Source of the DNA: an uncultured bacterium
GTDB lineage: Bacteria > Verrucomicrobiota > Kiritimatiellia > RFP12 > UBA1067
Reading direction: 5' to 3'
Length of the DNA stretch: 33,432 nucleotides
NCBI GenBank assembly: GCA_902769585.1
Contig: CACXPT010000058.1
Coordinates: 1 to 33,432, forward strand
This document shows, one piece after another, positions 16,082 to 26,879 of the stretch; the stretch's first letter is position 1, and each line of letters begins with the position of its first letter. A program made the position numbers and the translations under genes. The notes below the pieces were generated by a model. The model searched no databases and was not told the origin of the DNA. It saw nothing but the letters and a program-made list of their open reading frames with translations.

Positions 16082-18283
16082 GCCGCGGATTTCCGGCTCG
16101 AGGCGGATGCCTGAACGGAAAAAGACCGCGCGGGCCATGAGACGCGCAAGGGCGAGAATGTCCGACGACGTGCAGCCCTCGCCCGCAACGATCACGTTGG
16201 CGTGCTCGCTCCATACGTATGCGCCGCCTACGCGCATGGACTTTGCGCCGGCCTCGTCCAGCAATCGGCCTGCCGGCATGTCTGGCGAAGGGTTCTTGAA
16301 GACGCTGCCGCAGGTGCGCGGCGGAAAATTTTTCCGCCGCGCGAGGTAGTCCTTGGCGGTCTTAAGGTCTTTAACGTCGTTAAGGTCGTTACGGTCGTTA
16401 AGTTTGTTAAGGTCTGCTAGCCACACCTCGGTGATTAGCCCATCAATGGCCGAGGTCCGGTAGCCAAAGCCGCAAGCGTCATGCGGAATTGTCTTGCCGT
16501 CTACGACCACGTGGTCGACATAGTTGCCGAAGGAGTCGCCGAACGCGCCGGCGTTCATCTTTGTCCAGCCACCGATCGTGCCCGGGATTCCTGCCATGAA
16601 AGCGAGTTCCGGGTGATCATCGAGGAGAGATGCTCCGGGAACGCCTGCCTGGATCCCCTTGGAAAGCGGATGGTTCTGTTCGGACGTGGGAGCGCGCACG
16701 ATTTCGATGTCGGTGACGCAGTCGCTGAACCATGTGTTCGACCCCATGCCGACGATCGTCCGCTCGCCGCCACCGACCGTTGCGCCGCCAGTGCGGAAGA
16801 AGGAGAGAGTTGAGAGTTGATATGTAGGGAGGTGTTGAGGTGTTGAGATGTTGAGACGTTGAGAGTTGCTGGAGAGGTCTTGTTTGATTTGCGGGACGAG
16901 GTTGATGATGTCGCCGGCACCAGCAAGGAGGATAAGGTCTCCGGGGGCGGCGGAGAGGAGGACGTGTCGCCAGGCCTCTTCCGCGCTGCGTGCAAGGATT
17001 GGCGGTCGCGCGGGAGCGCGACCCTCCCGGGATGCAATCGGTCGCGCGGGAGCGCGACCCTCCCGGGATGCAATCGGTCGCAACAAGTTGCGACCCTCCC
17101 GGAAGGACTTGTAGAGGTCGGCGATGTCGCCGCCGGGGATGGGTTCTTCGAAGGCGGGATAGACTGGTATCAGCACCACCTCGTCCGCCTCGGCGAAGGC
17201 AGGTGGAAACTCGTCGAGCAAGGCCTTCGTGCGGCTGTAGCGGTGCGGCTGGAAGAGGACGCGGAGCCGCTTGGGCTTGAGCTCCGCCGCCATGCCTACG
17301 GCGCACTTCAGCTCGGCGGGATGGTGCGCGTAGTCGGTGTAGACCGTGATTGACGGTTGAGATGTTGAGGCGTTGAGGAGTTGAGATGTTGAGGAGTTGA
17401 GGAGTTGAGATGTTGAGGAGTTGAGGAGTTGAGATGTTGAGATGTTGAGGAGTTGAGAAGTTGAGGGGCGTGGGGGCCAGATGCGTTCGAAGCGGCGGTC
17501 TGGGAGTTCAGAGAGGGCGGTGGGCAGGGATGCGGCTATTGCCTCGCGGGAATGGCCGCGCCTCAGTGCCACCTCGATGGCGGCGCGTGCGTTCATCACG
17601 TTGTGCCGGCCGATGACGAGGTGTTCCAGCTCTGGCCAGTCGGATGGGTCGAGTTCCCATGCGCGGATCACGTCCATCGCCGCCGTTGCCGCAGTGTCGT
17701 AACAGGCATGGTAGTCCTCAACGGACTTGAAATGCTCCGGGTGGTCGAAATCTATGGACGTGATGACGAGAGTATGCGCACGGTAGAGCGCCAAGGTGCC
17801 GTCTGATTCGTCCGCCTCCACGACGAGAGGGCCTGTCCCCTCGCTGGCGACTGGCATGTCTCCGGTCTCGCCGCCGATGCACCATGAAGGGTCAGTCCCC
17901 AGGGCCTGGAGCAGGCGGGCTGTGAATGTGGCTGTAGTCGTCTTGCCGTGAGTGCCGCAGACCGCGATGCCGTCAGAGGCGTTCACGAGCTCGGCCAGGA
18001 CCTCTCCTCGGTAGCGGATGCGGATCTGTGGGGACAGACCCTTCGCGGCGGAGAGTTCGGGGTCGGACTGCGGGACGGCGGGCGTGACTACGAGCTCGTC
18101 GATGTCGGCAAGGTGGGAAGGGGAATGTCCGAGAGCGACGGGTATGCCGTTCGCCTCCAGCCAGCGCGTGCGGGGCGAGGCGTACTTGTCGCAGCCCGAC
18201 ACGTCGAAGCCGCGGCGCTTCAAAAGAAAAGCGACGCCGGCCATGCCGACGCCGCCTATTCCCTGGAAGTGAATCCTTTTCAC
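16070..18283 (-). CDS. murC/murB: MurC-MurB fusion: UDP-N-acetylmuramate-alanine ligase and UDP-N-acetylenolpyruvoylglucosamine reductase
   Basis: A 737-residue cytoplasmic fusion for two consecutive peptidoglycan precursor steps (MurB then MurC). MurC spans about 1-465: GIGGVGM (8-14), ATP loop GTHGKTTT (110-117), EADESDG, GRHNVMNA and DYAHHPAE (317-324). MurB spans about 496-737: GMGSN, GIPGTIGG and NAGAFG, YRTSAI, and GSVFKNP with catalytic S660; its N-terminal FAD region looks shortened. Four in-frame repeat insertions interrupt it: 273-311 (STSQ/LLN), 396-428 (hairpins, REGRAPARP), 470-493 (the inter-domain linker) and 625-641 (LND). The start is GTG 18283, overlapping the VOC stop as GTGA; a later ATG would remove the nucleotide motif. 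Last gene of the yebC-VOC-murCB operon. Confidence 0.9.
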   Translation of the reverse strand: MKRIHFQGIGGVGMAGVAFLLKRRGFDVSGCDKYASPRTRWLEANGIPVALGHSPSHLADIDELVVTPAVPQSDPELSAAKGLSPQIRIRYRGEVLAELVNASDGIAVCGTHGKTTTATFTARLLQALGTDPSWCIGGETGDMPVASEGTGPLVVEADESDGTLALYRAHTLVITSIDFDHPEHFKSVEDYHACYDTAATAAMDVIRAWELDPSDWPELEHLVIGRHNVMNARAAIEVALRRGHSREAIAASLPTALSELPDRRFERIWPPRPSTSQLLNISTSQLLNSSTSQLLNSSTSQLLNASTSQPSITVYTDYAHHPAELKCAVGMAAELKPKRLRVLFQPHRYSRTKALLDEFPPAFAEADEVVLIPVYPAFEEPIPGGDIADLYKSFREGRNLLRPIASREGRAPARPIASREGRAPARPPILARSAEEAWRHVLLSAAPGDLILLAGAGDIINLVPQIKQDLSSNSQRLNISTPQHLPTYQLSTLSFFRTGGATVGGGERTIVGMGSNTWFSDCVTDIEIVRAPTSEQNHPLSKGIQAGVPGASLLDDHPELAFMAGIPGTIGGWTKMNAGAFGDSFGNYVDHVVVDGKTIPHDACGFGYRTSAIDGLITEVWLADLNKLNDRNDLNDVKDLKTAKDYLARRKNFPPRTCGSVFKNPSPDMPAGRLLDEAGAKSMRVGGAYVWSEHANVIVAGEGCTSSDILALARLMARAVFFRSGIRLEPEIRGLEV
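16316..16342 (-). repeat. Perfect 27-nt palindrome inside the MurB domain
   Basis: Arms of 13 nt (GCGCGGCGGAAAA and complement) flank a single central base. It encodes ARRKNFPPR just before the GSVFKNP active-site motif. It could be chance in a GC-rich gene, but arms of this length are uncommon. Confidence 0.45.
16360..16414 (-). repeat. LND-type microsatellite inserted in MurB
   Basis: On the coding strand this is a run of CTTAACGAC-like units translated as LNKLNDRNDLNDVKDLK. It matches the family in the CPBP protease gene at 19957-20098. The reverse strand would contain TAA stops, which explains why both copies have the same orientation relative to the gene. Confidence 0.8.
16803..16868 (-). 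repeat. STSQ-type microsatellite at the MurC-MurB junction
   Basis: Imperfect CTCAAC/TCTCAA units on the coding strand give [21 protein letters not shown]. The repeat forms most of the linker between the two enzyme domains, so repeat insertion may have created or lengthened the fusion joint. Confidence 0.7.
17004..17102 (-). repeat. Three tandem hairpin elements (36-bp period) inside murC
   Basis: Hairpins at 17004-17023 and 17040-17059 (GGTCGCGC stem, GGGA loop) and 17076-17095 (GGTCGCAAC stem, AA loop) are each followed by CTCCCGG. The third stem differs from the first two on both arms and still pairs perfectly. The 36-bp step keeps the frame and gives two complete REGRAPARP units. On the gene's strand each element begins with CCGGGAGG followed by the hairpin. 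Confidence 0.88.
17355..17466 (-). repeat. STSQ/LLN-type microsatellite inserted in MurC
   Basis: About 110 bp of TTGAGGAG/TTGAGATG units (plus strand), translated on the minus strand as residues 273-311, alternating STSQLLN and SS. Family members have only a few residues between the RRFE motif and the DYAHHP motif, so this is a clear insertion in a surface loop beside the active site. Confidence 0.88.
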
Positions 18284-18642
18284 AGCAAGATCGGATTCCC
18301 GCGCTTGACGAACTGTATGGCCATGCCAAACGGATCGCGCAGCATCACCATGTCGAAGCCTTCCTTGTGGACGGTCTCGAGGAGGGTGGCGCCGGCGGCC
18401 ACGAGGCGCTTTGCATCTGCGTCGACATCGTCCGAAAGGAACGCGATGTGCATCGCGAGAGGCGACGTGTTCGCCCAGTCTGGAACCGGGGCTGCAGGGT
18501 TGTTGTAGAACTCGATTGCCATCTGGCCGGTGGAGTCCACGATGAACGCAGGGTGAACCTGCTTGAATCCCAGGTTCGCGCACCACCAGTCCATGAGCTT
18601 CTGGGGCTCGGCGACGTTGTAGCCGATGTGTTCGAGCTTCAT
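18280..18642 (-). CDS. VOC-family (glyoxalase/bleomycin-resistance fold) protein
   Basis: A 120-residue protein with two beta-alpha-beta-beta-beta modules of the vicinal-oxygen-chelate fold: MKLEHIGYNVAEPQKLMDWW at the start and MHIAFLSDDVDADAKRLVAAGA in the second half, ending in MVMLRDPFGMAIQFVKR. Likely metal ligands are H5, E44 in MAIEFYNN, H65 in MHIAF and a late residue, but the reaction is unknown. It lies five bases after yebC, and its TGA overlaps the murCB GTG start, so it belongs to that operon. Confidence 0.8.
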   Translation of the reverse strand: MKLEHIGYNVAEPQKLMDWWCANLGFKQVHPAFIVDSTGQMAIEFYNNPAAPVPDWANTSPLAMHIAFLSDDVDADAKRLVAAGATLLETVHKEGFDMVMLRDPFGMAIQFVKRGNPILL

Positions 18643-18647
18643 GGCAA

Positions 18648-19435
18648 TCAGCCCTCGGCTTCGAGCGCGGCGTCCACGGCGTCCGACGTCTCCATGTTGG
18701 TGTAGACGTCCTGCACGTCCTCGAGGTTCTCGAGCATCTCGACGAACTTGTTGATGGCCTTGGCGACGGCGACGTCGTCCACGGGAGCGGTCATGTTGGG
18801 GATGAGCGCGCGCTCCTCGGAGTTCTCCTCGTCGACCGCGATGCCGGCGCCCTTGATGGCCTCGAGCACGGTGGTGAAGTCGGAGGGCTGGCACTTGACG
18901 GTGAAGCCGCCGTCCTCGGAAAGGACGTCCTCGGCGCCGGCCTCGAGGGCCACTTCCATCACCTTGTCCTCGTCCAGGCCGTCGGCCGCCGGGATCATGA
19001 TCTGGCCCATGCGGTCGAAGAGACGCGCCGCGCTGCCCTGCTTGGCGAGCTCGGTGCCGTTCTTCTTGAACACGTTGCCGACTTCTGCGGCGGCGCGGTT
19101 CTTGTTGTCGGTGAGTACAGTGACGACGATGGCGATGCCGCCCTTGATGCCTTCGTAGGTGGCGTCCACGAGCGCGGCGGACTCCAGTTCGCCCGTGCCT
19201 TTCTTGATGGCGCGCTCGATGTTGTCGTTAGGCATCTGCGCGGCCTTCGCCTTGGCGATGAGCGTGCGCAGGGTAGGATTGGTGTTCGGATCGCCGCCCT
19301 TGGCCTTCACGACGATGGTGATTTCCTTGCCGAGCTTCGAGAAGATCTTGCCCTTCTTCGCGTCGGCCGCGCCTTTCTCGCGTCGGCCGCGCCTTTCGCG
19401 CGCTTGATTGTGGCCCAGTGGCTGTGACCTGACAT
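18648..19435 (-). pseudogene. yebC: YebC/PmpR-family regulator, frameshifted by a 20-bp tandem duplication
   Basis: YebC-family proteins act as transcription regulators or help ribosomes through proline stretches. The expected start is at ATG 19435, after CAAGGAG, and reads MSGHSHWATIKRAKGAADA. A 20-bp unit is then duplicated (19359-19378 and 19379-19398, 19/20 identical), which shifts the frame. The rest (KKGKIFSKLGKEITI to the stop at 18648) is intact in another frame. Removing one copy would restore a normal protein of about 255 residues. As written, translation from the native start leaves frame after about 19 residues. It could be a real mutation, a reversible slippage site or an assembly error. 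Confidence 0.85.
19359..19398 (-). repeat. 20-bp tandem duplication in yebC
   Basis: Two adjacent copies of CGCGTCGGCCGCGCCTTTCT (plus strand), the second differing only in its last base. Because 20 is not a multiple of three, the duplication causes the yebC frameshift. Confidence 0.92.
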
Positions 19436-19470
19436 CTGATAGTCTCCTTGTGGTTTTGAAAAGTTGGAAT

Positions 19471-19499
19471 ATTTTAGCAGATTCCGGCCGCGTTGGCAA
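19471..19499 (-). promoter_or_regulatory. Promoter of the yebC-VOC-murCB operon
   Basis: On the minus strand TTGCCA (19499-19494), 17 bp and TAAAAT (19476-19471) preceded by TGC (extended -10). The leader of about 30 nt contains AAGGAG before ATG 19435. It starts just upstream of the stop of the CPBP protease gene (19503). Confidence 0.75.
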
Positions 19500-19502
19500 C
19501 TG

Positions 19503-20318
19503 TCACGGCGCGAGAAATGGAAGAAGGGCGAGGTTTGTGGCGTTGAATAGGGCGTGGGCCGTCATAGGAGCGAGGAGCGTGCCCGTGCGCCTGTAAAGCT
19601 CCGCGAAGGCGATTCCGAGGAACCAGAGCGCGATGAAAGACGCCGCGTTCACGTGGACGATGGCGAAGAGGAACCCGGATACGGCCATGGCGGCCCAGGT
19701 AGGGATGGCGGATTGGAGGCCGCGGAATATGATGCCACGGAAGAGCGGTTCCTCCAGGAGTGGCGCCTCGAACAGGACGAGGAGGCCGAGGACGATCCGT
19801 ATGCCGAGCGGGCAGGAATCGCCGGCGAAGCATTTCACCAGTTCCTGATCCGACGGCTGGACGCCGGTCAGCAACTCTATGCCCGCCGAACACAGCCAGT
19901 TGAGACCAAGCGCGATGGCGATGATTAGGGGCGACCATCTGGCGGCGAGGGCGATGGCATATTTAAGGTGTTTAAGGTCATTAGGGTGTTTAAGGTGTTT
20001 AGAGTCATTAAGGTCACTAAGGTGTTTAGAGTCATTGAGGTCATTAAGGTCGTTAGGGCCGTTAGGGTTGTTAGGGTCATTGGGGTCGTTAAGGTGATTC
20101 TTGGTAAAGAGAGTAGAGAGCCACAGCACGAGGCAGAGGGTGCCGAAGAGAGCTGCGGTGACAGCGAAGGTCTGGAGAAGCGCCGTCGGGTTGAGGTCGA
20201 GGTTGATGCCGTGGATGAACTGCTTCCAGAAGACAGAGAAGCCCTGCGCGAAGACGACGAACATCAGCACGGCTGTAGCGGCGAGGGCATGGACAAGGTT
20301 ATAGCGCGAGCGAATCAT
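19503..20318 (-). CDS. CPBP-family intramembrane glutamic endopeptidase (CAAX protease-like)
   Basis: A 271-residue multi-pass membrane protease of the Abi/CPBP family (related to Rce1). The catalytic motifs are EEPLFRG (E189, E190, R194), FAIVH (H222) and HALFN (H255). About six hydrophobic segments are visible. Residues 76-119 are an in-frame LND/SKHL microsatellite insertion in the loop between two transmembrane segments, on top of an otherwise normal family length. ATG 20318 lies six bases from a -10 box, predicting a leaderless mRNA. Targets are unknown; such proteins process membrane peptides or play immunity roles. Confidence 0.87.
   Translation of the reverse strand: MIRSRYNLVHALAATAVLMFVVFAQGFSVFWKQFIHGINLDLNPTALLQTFAVTAALFGTLCLVLWLSTLFTKNHLNDPNDPNNPNGPNDLNDLNDSKHLSDLNDSKHLKHPNDLKHLKYAIALAARWSPLIIAIALGLNWLCSAGIELLTGVQPSDQELVKCFAGDSCPLGIRIVLGLLVLFEAPLLEEPLFRGIIFRGLQSAIPTWAAMAVSGFLFAIVHVNAASFIALWFLGIAFAELYRRTGTLLAPMTAHALFNATNLALLPFLAP
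19957..20098 (-). repeat. LND-type microsatellite inserted in the CPBP protease gene
   Basis: About 140 bp of CTTAAN/AACGAC/CCTAAC units on the coding strand, giving LNDPNDPNNPNGPND, then LNDSKHL and HPNDLKHLK. Variation between units suggests an old, drifting expansion rather than a fresh one. Same family as 16360-16414. Confidence 0.88.
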
Positions 20319-20324
20319 GCCGTA

Positions 20325-22452
<2,128 letters not shown>

Positions 22453-22752
22453 TGAGGCCGAGCTGTGGAACCGCTGCCTGTTCACGCGGGCGGACGCCTT
22501 CGCGGGCGCGTGGGAACTGCTGGCGGACGGCGTGCGCGTGGACGGTGGCGCGCTTGTGGTGCCGCCGGTAGAGCCGCTTGTGCGCGGCCGGCTTGCGCTG
22601 CCGAAGCCGGGCGTGGAACTGAAGCCGGGCGTGGAATATTTCTACAACGTCACGTTCAGTCTGAAGGCGGACACGTTGTGGGCGAAGTCCGGCCACGTGG
22701 TGGCACGGAACCAGCTGGGGTGGGGAGGGGCGCAGTTTACTGCGACCGCCGC

Positions 22753-22812
22753 GGACGCGCAGGAGCGCGTCCCTCCCGTGGTCGCGGACGCAATAAATTG
22801 CGTCCCTCCCGT
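22753..22812 (+). repeat. Two hairpin elements (33-bp period) in the beta-galactosidase gene
   Basis: Hairpins at 22753-22772 (GGACGCGC stem, AGGA loop) and 22786-22805 (GGACGCAAT stem, AA loop) are each followed by CTCCCGTGGT. As in murCB, the second has a different inner stem on both arms and still pairs. The in-frame translation is AQERVPPVVADAINCVPPVV. Confidence 0.85.
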
Positions 22813-23711
22813 GGTGGCGGAAACGAGTGATGCCCTGACGGTTAAGTTTGCGGATGGCGAGGCGGTGTTCTCGCGCGTGTCCGGTACGCTGTCGAAGTTC
22901 GTGCTGGGCGGAAAGCTGCTGCTGCAGGACCGGGCGGGCGTGGTGGCGGGGCCGCGTCTTACCGTGGTGCGGGCGTTCGTGGACAACGACCGAATGAAGT
23001 ACGGCAAGGCTGCCTTCGACGGCGGCATGACGCAGCTGCGCTACCACGCGAAACCATACCGCGTGGCGAAAAACGATGACGGTTCGGTGACGGTGACTGC
23101 GCGCGTGACGGTGAACGGCGCGAAGTCAGGCGGGTTCGAGCACGTGGCGGAGTGGACGTTCCGTCCTAACGGCCGCATCACGGTGAAGCATGACGTTACG
23201 CCGTTCGGCGCGGTGCCGATCCTGACACGTCTCGGCATGACGTGGCGCCTGGAGCCGTCGCTGGAGAAGGTGGCGTATTACGGGCGCGGGCCGTGGGAGA
23301 ACTACGTCGACCGCATGGAAGGAAGCCTGTTCGGCGTATGGAAGACCACGGTGAAGGACATGTTCGTGGACTACATGCGTCCGCAGGACAACGGCTACCG
23401 TTGCGACGTCCGCTGGGTGGCGCTTACGGACGCGGACGGGAAGGGCGTGCGGTTTAAGGGTTCGGAGCCGCTGTTCGTGCAGGCTTCTCACTATCTGTGG
23501 GAGGATCTCTACTTCGCCCGTCACCAGTTGGGGGACGAACGCCGCCGCGCGCCGCTCGTGCCACATGATGCGACATTCCTCAACCTCGACCTGCGCCAGA
23601 GCGGCTTCGGCGACTTTAACAAGAACGTCCTGCCGAGGGAGGAGTACCGCTTCGACGTCCAGCACGAGACGTGGACGGTGGAGCTGATGCCAGAAAAGTG
23701 ACCGTTGCCGG

Positions 23712-25700
23712 CTATGCGCCAGACTTTGCTTTCGCGGCGTGCTCCAGCGCTTTGATCTGGTCGCGGAGGTAGGCGGCGCGCTCGAACTCGAGCGCGTCCG
23801 CCGCCTGGAGCATCTCGGCCTGAAGGGCGGCGATCGTCTCGCGCACGTCGTATGTCTCCGGCGTCTCGTTGGCGGCGGCGCGCTCCGTCTTCTTCGCCTC
23901 GGAGTAGACGTACACGGACTCGTTGATGGCGCGCTTGACGCTCTTGGGCGTGATGTGGTGGGCCTTGTTCCAGGCGATCTGCTTCTCGCGGTGCTTCTTA
24001 GTGATGCGCAGAAGGTCGCGGATGGCGTCGGTCTGGTGGTCGGCGTAGAGGATCACGCGGCCCTTGACGTGGCGCGCGCAGCGGCCTGCGGTTTGCACGA
24101 GAGATGTGGTGGAGCGCAGGAAACCCTCCTTGTCGGCGTCGAGGATGGCGACGAGCGCCACCTCGGGGAAGTCGAGACCTTCGCGCAGGAGGTTGATGCC
24201 CACGAGGCAGTCGAACTCGCCCTTGCGGAGGCGTCCGAGGATGGCCACGCGCTCGAGGGCGTCGATGTCGCTGTGCAGGTACTCCACCCGGATACCCGTC
24301 TCGTGGAGGTATGCGGTGAGGTCTTCGGCGCTGCGCTTCGTGAGGGTGGTCACGAGCACGCGGTCGCCTTTCTCGGCCACCTTGCGGATCTCGGCCATCA
24401 GGTCGTCGATCTGTCCCTTGAGGGGACGTATCTCGATCTCGGGGTCGAGGAGGCCTGTGGGGCGGATCACCTGCTCGGCGACGGTCTTCGAGACCTCGTA
24501 CTCGTAGTCGCCGGGCGTGGCGCTCGTGAAGACGATCTGGTGCACCTTCTCCTCGAACTCGGGGAAACGGAGCGGACGGTTGTCCTTCGCGCTCGGGAGG
24601 CGGAATCCGTAGTCTACCAGCTTCTGCTTGCGGGCCTGGTCGCCGTTGTACATCGCGCGCAGCTGCGGGACGGCCACGTGCGACTCGTCGATGATGGTGA
24701 GGAAGTCGTCGGGGAAGTAGTCGAGCAGGCATTCTGGCGGCTCGCCGGGGGCGCGTCCGGTGAGAGGGCGCGAGTAGTTCTCTATGCCGTTGCAGTAGCC
24801 GAGCTGGCGCATCATCTCGATGTCGTACTCGGTGCGTTCGCGGATGCGCTGTGCCTCCAGGTACTTCTTCGCGCCCTCGAAGTAGGAGAGGCGCTCCTTG
24901 AGCTCCTCCTGGATGCGCGCGTATGCGGCCTCCATCTTGTCCTTCGGCATCACGAACTGCTTTGCGGGCGTGACGACCGCCGCGGGCATGGAGACGCCGA
25001 TGCGGAAGTCTGGTACGGAGAGGGCGTGTATGGAGTCGATCTCGTCGCCGAAGAACTCCACGCGGATGCCGTCGGTGGCGTAGGCGGGGAAGATGTCCAC
25101 CGTGTCGCCGCGCACGCGGAAGGTGCCTGGGGAGTAGTCGAAGTCGTTGCGGGTGTACTGGGCGGCGATGAGCCGGTCGATGAGGTCGCCGCGCCCCTTG
25201 CCCTCGCCGACCTTGAAACCGACGGCGAGGTTGCGGTACTCGGTCGACTCGCCGAGGCCGTATATGCAGGATACGGATGCGACGACGATCACGTCACGGC
25301 GGGCGATGAGCGCGTTGGTGGCGGCGAGGCGGTAGCGTTCGATCTCGTCGTTGATGGACGCGTCCTTCTCGATGTAGGTGTCCGTCTGGGGGATGTACGC
25401 CTCAGGCTGGTAGTAGTCGTAGTAGGAGATGAAGTACTCAACGGCGTTTTCGGGGAAGAAGCCCTTCAACTCGGCGAAGAGCTGGGCGGCGAGCGTCTTG
25501 TTGTGGGAGAGGATGAGGGTGGGTCGGTTCCAGCGGGCGATGAGGTTCGCCATCGTGAACGTCTTGCCGCTACCAGTGACGCCTTGAAGGACGAGGCGCT
25601 GCTCGCCGGCTTGAAGGCCCTTGACGAGTGCGTCGATCGCCTCCGGCTGGTCGCCGGTAGGCTTGAAGTCCGAAACAATCTTGAAGAGCCGTTCTGCCAT
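23712..25700 (-). CDS. uvrB: UvrABC excinuclease subunit B
   Basis: A 662-residue nucleotide-excision repair helicase-like protein that verifies DNA damage with UvrA and loads UvrC. Walker A is GVTGSGKT (40-47); the beta-hairpin region is YYDYYQPEAYIPQTDTYIEK; Walker B-like TIIDESHV and helicase motifs NLLREGLDFPEV and QTAGRCAR follow. The C-terminal UVR motif (LQAEMLQAADALEFERAA) binds UvrC. Length is normal. It is the last gene of the cysE-aminotransferase-uvrB operon, starting three bases after the aminotransferase stop with AAGAGG upstream. It converges on the beta-galactosidase gene with a 10-bp gap and no visible terminator. Confidence 0.95.
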   Translation of the reverse strand: MAERLFKIVSDFKPTGDQPEAIDALVKGLQAGEQRLVLQGVTGSGKTFTMANLIARWNRPTLILSHNKTLAAQLFAELKGFFPENAVEYFISYYDYYQPEAYIPQTDTYIEKDASINDEIERYRLAATNALIARRDVIVVASVSCIYGLGESTEYRNLAVGFKVGEGKGRGDLIDRLIAAQYTRNDFDYSPGTFRVRGDTVDIFPAYATDGIRVEFFGDEIDSIHALSVPDFRIGVSMPAAVVTPAKQFVMPKDKMEAAYARIQEELKERLSYFEGAKKYLEAQRIRERTEYDIEMMRQLGYCNGIENYSRPLTGRAPGEPPECLLDYFPDDFLTIIDESHVAVPQLRAMYNGDQARKQKLVDYGFRLPSAKDNRPLRFPEFEEKVHQIVFTSATPGDYEYEVSKTVAEQVIRPTGLLDPEIEIRPLKGQIDDLMAEIRKVAEKGDRVLVTTLTKRSAEDLTAYLHETGIRVEYLHSDIDALERVAILGRLRKGEFDCLVGINLLREGLDFPEVALVAILDADKEGFLRSTTSLVQTAGRCARHVKGRVILYADHQTDAIRDLLRITKKHREKQIAWNKAHHITPKSVKRAINESVYVYSEAKKTERAAANETPETYDVRETIAALQAEMLQAADALEFERAAYLRDQIKALEHAAKAKSGA

Positions 25701-25703
25701 GCG

Positions 25704-26879
25704 TTACCTCTTGGCGAGGTCGCGCATGAACGCGGCGAGGCGTTCGACGGCGAGCTTGATCTTTGGGAGCGACGTGGCGTAGCTCATGCGCACGAACCCC
25801 TCGCCGCACGGGCCGAAGGCGGCGCCGGGAACGCAGGCGACGGCGTGCTCGTTGAGGAGGCGGAGCGCGAAGTCCTGCGACGACAGGCCTGAGGCGCGGA
25901 TGTCGGAGAAGATGTAGAACGCGCCCTTCGGCATCACTGTGGCGAGGCCCATCGCGTTGAGCGCCGGCACGAGGTAGTCGCGGCGGCGCTTGTACTCGGC
26001 CCTCATGCGGGCAACGTCTGCGTCGCCGTTCTCCATCGCCTCCACGCCGGCGAACTGCGAGAGCGTGGGCGCGCTCATGATGCCGTACTGGTGGATCTTC
26101 ATCATGGCGTCGATCACCTCGGCGGGACCGCAGGCGTAGCCGAGGCGGAAGCCTGTCATGGCCCACGACTTCGAGAAGCCGTTGAGCAGGATCAGCCGAT
26201 CGCGGATGTCTGGGAAAGAGGCGAACGACACCGGCTCGCCGTCGTAGACGAGCTCGGAATAGACCTCGTCCGCCAGAAGGACAAGGTCGTGGCGGATGCA
26301 GAAGTCCGCGATGGCGCGCATGTCCTCCACGGAGAGCGTGGCGCCAGTAGGGTTGCAGGGGAAGTTGACGAGGAGCGCCTTCGTGCGGGGCGTCACCTTT
26401 GCCTCCAGGGCATCTACCGTGAGGCGGAATGCGTCCTTCGCGTACGTCTCTACGGCGACGGGCGTCGCGTGGGCGAGGCGGACCGTGGGTGCGTAGGAGA
26501 CGAAGCAGGGCTCGTGGTAGAGTATCTCGTCGCCGGGTGAGCAGATCGCGCGCAGGGCTAGGTCGATCGCCTCCGCGACCCCGACGGTCACGAGCGTCTC
26601 GTGCGCCCAGTCGTAGGTGGCCTGGAAGCGGCGCGAGAGGTAGGCGCAGATGGCCTTGCGCAGGTCGGGAGTGCCCAGGTTGGAGGTGTAGTGCGTGCGG
26701 CCCTCTTCGAGGGCGATGGAGGCGGCGCGGGATATGTGCCAAGGCGTGTCGAAGTCCGGCTCGCCCACGCCGAGCGAGACGATGTCGCGTCGCTGGGCGA
26801 CGATGTCGAAGAACGCGCGGATGCCGCTCTTCGGAAGCTCCGCCACGTGCGGGGCGACGAACTGTCGGCGTTCGCTCAT
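25704..26879 (-). CDS. PLP-dependent class I/II aminotransferase
   Basis: A 391-residue fold-type I aminotransferase of the AspC/PatA kind. PLP-binding residues are visible: NPTG (176-179), D204 and Y207 in [12 protein letters not shown], and the Schiff-base lysine K237 in [15 protein letters not shown]; the carboxylate-binding arginine lies in GFVRMSYA. It probably transfers amino groups between an amino acid and a 2-oxo acid, but specificity cannot be read from the sequence. Its ATG overlaps the cysE stop (ATGA), so translation is coupled. Next to CysE it may act in cysteine/methionine or aspartate-family metabolism (inference). Confidence 0.88.
   Translation of the reverse strand: MSERRQFVAPHVAELPKSGIRAFFDIVAQRRDIVSLGVGEPDFDTPWHISRAASIALEEGRTHYTSNLGTPDLRKAICAYLSRRFQATYDWAHETLVTVGVAEAIDLALRAICSPGDEILYHEPCFVSYAPTVRLAHATPVAVETYAKDAFRLTVDALEAKVTPRTKALLVNFPCNPTGATLSVEDMRAIADFCIRHDLVLLADEVYSELVYDGEPVSFASFPDIRDRLILLNGFSKSWAMTGFRLGYACGPAEVIDAMMKIHQYGIMSAPTLSQFAGVEAMENGDADVARMRAEYKRRRDYLVPALNAMGLATVMPKGAFYIFSDIRASGLSSQDFALRLLNEHAVACVPGAAFGPCGEGFVRMSYATSLPKIKLAVERLAAFMRDLAKR

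Noticed and set aside
23739-25892. Long open frame of 717 codons antisense to uvrB
   Set aside because: It is a GC-rich shadow of uvrB with low-complexity valine/leucine/glutamate composition and no recognisable domain. uvrB itself is fully conserved.
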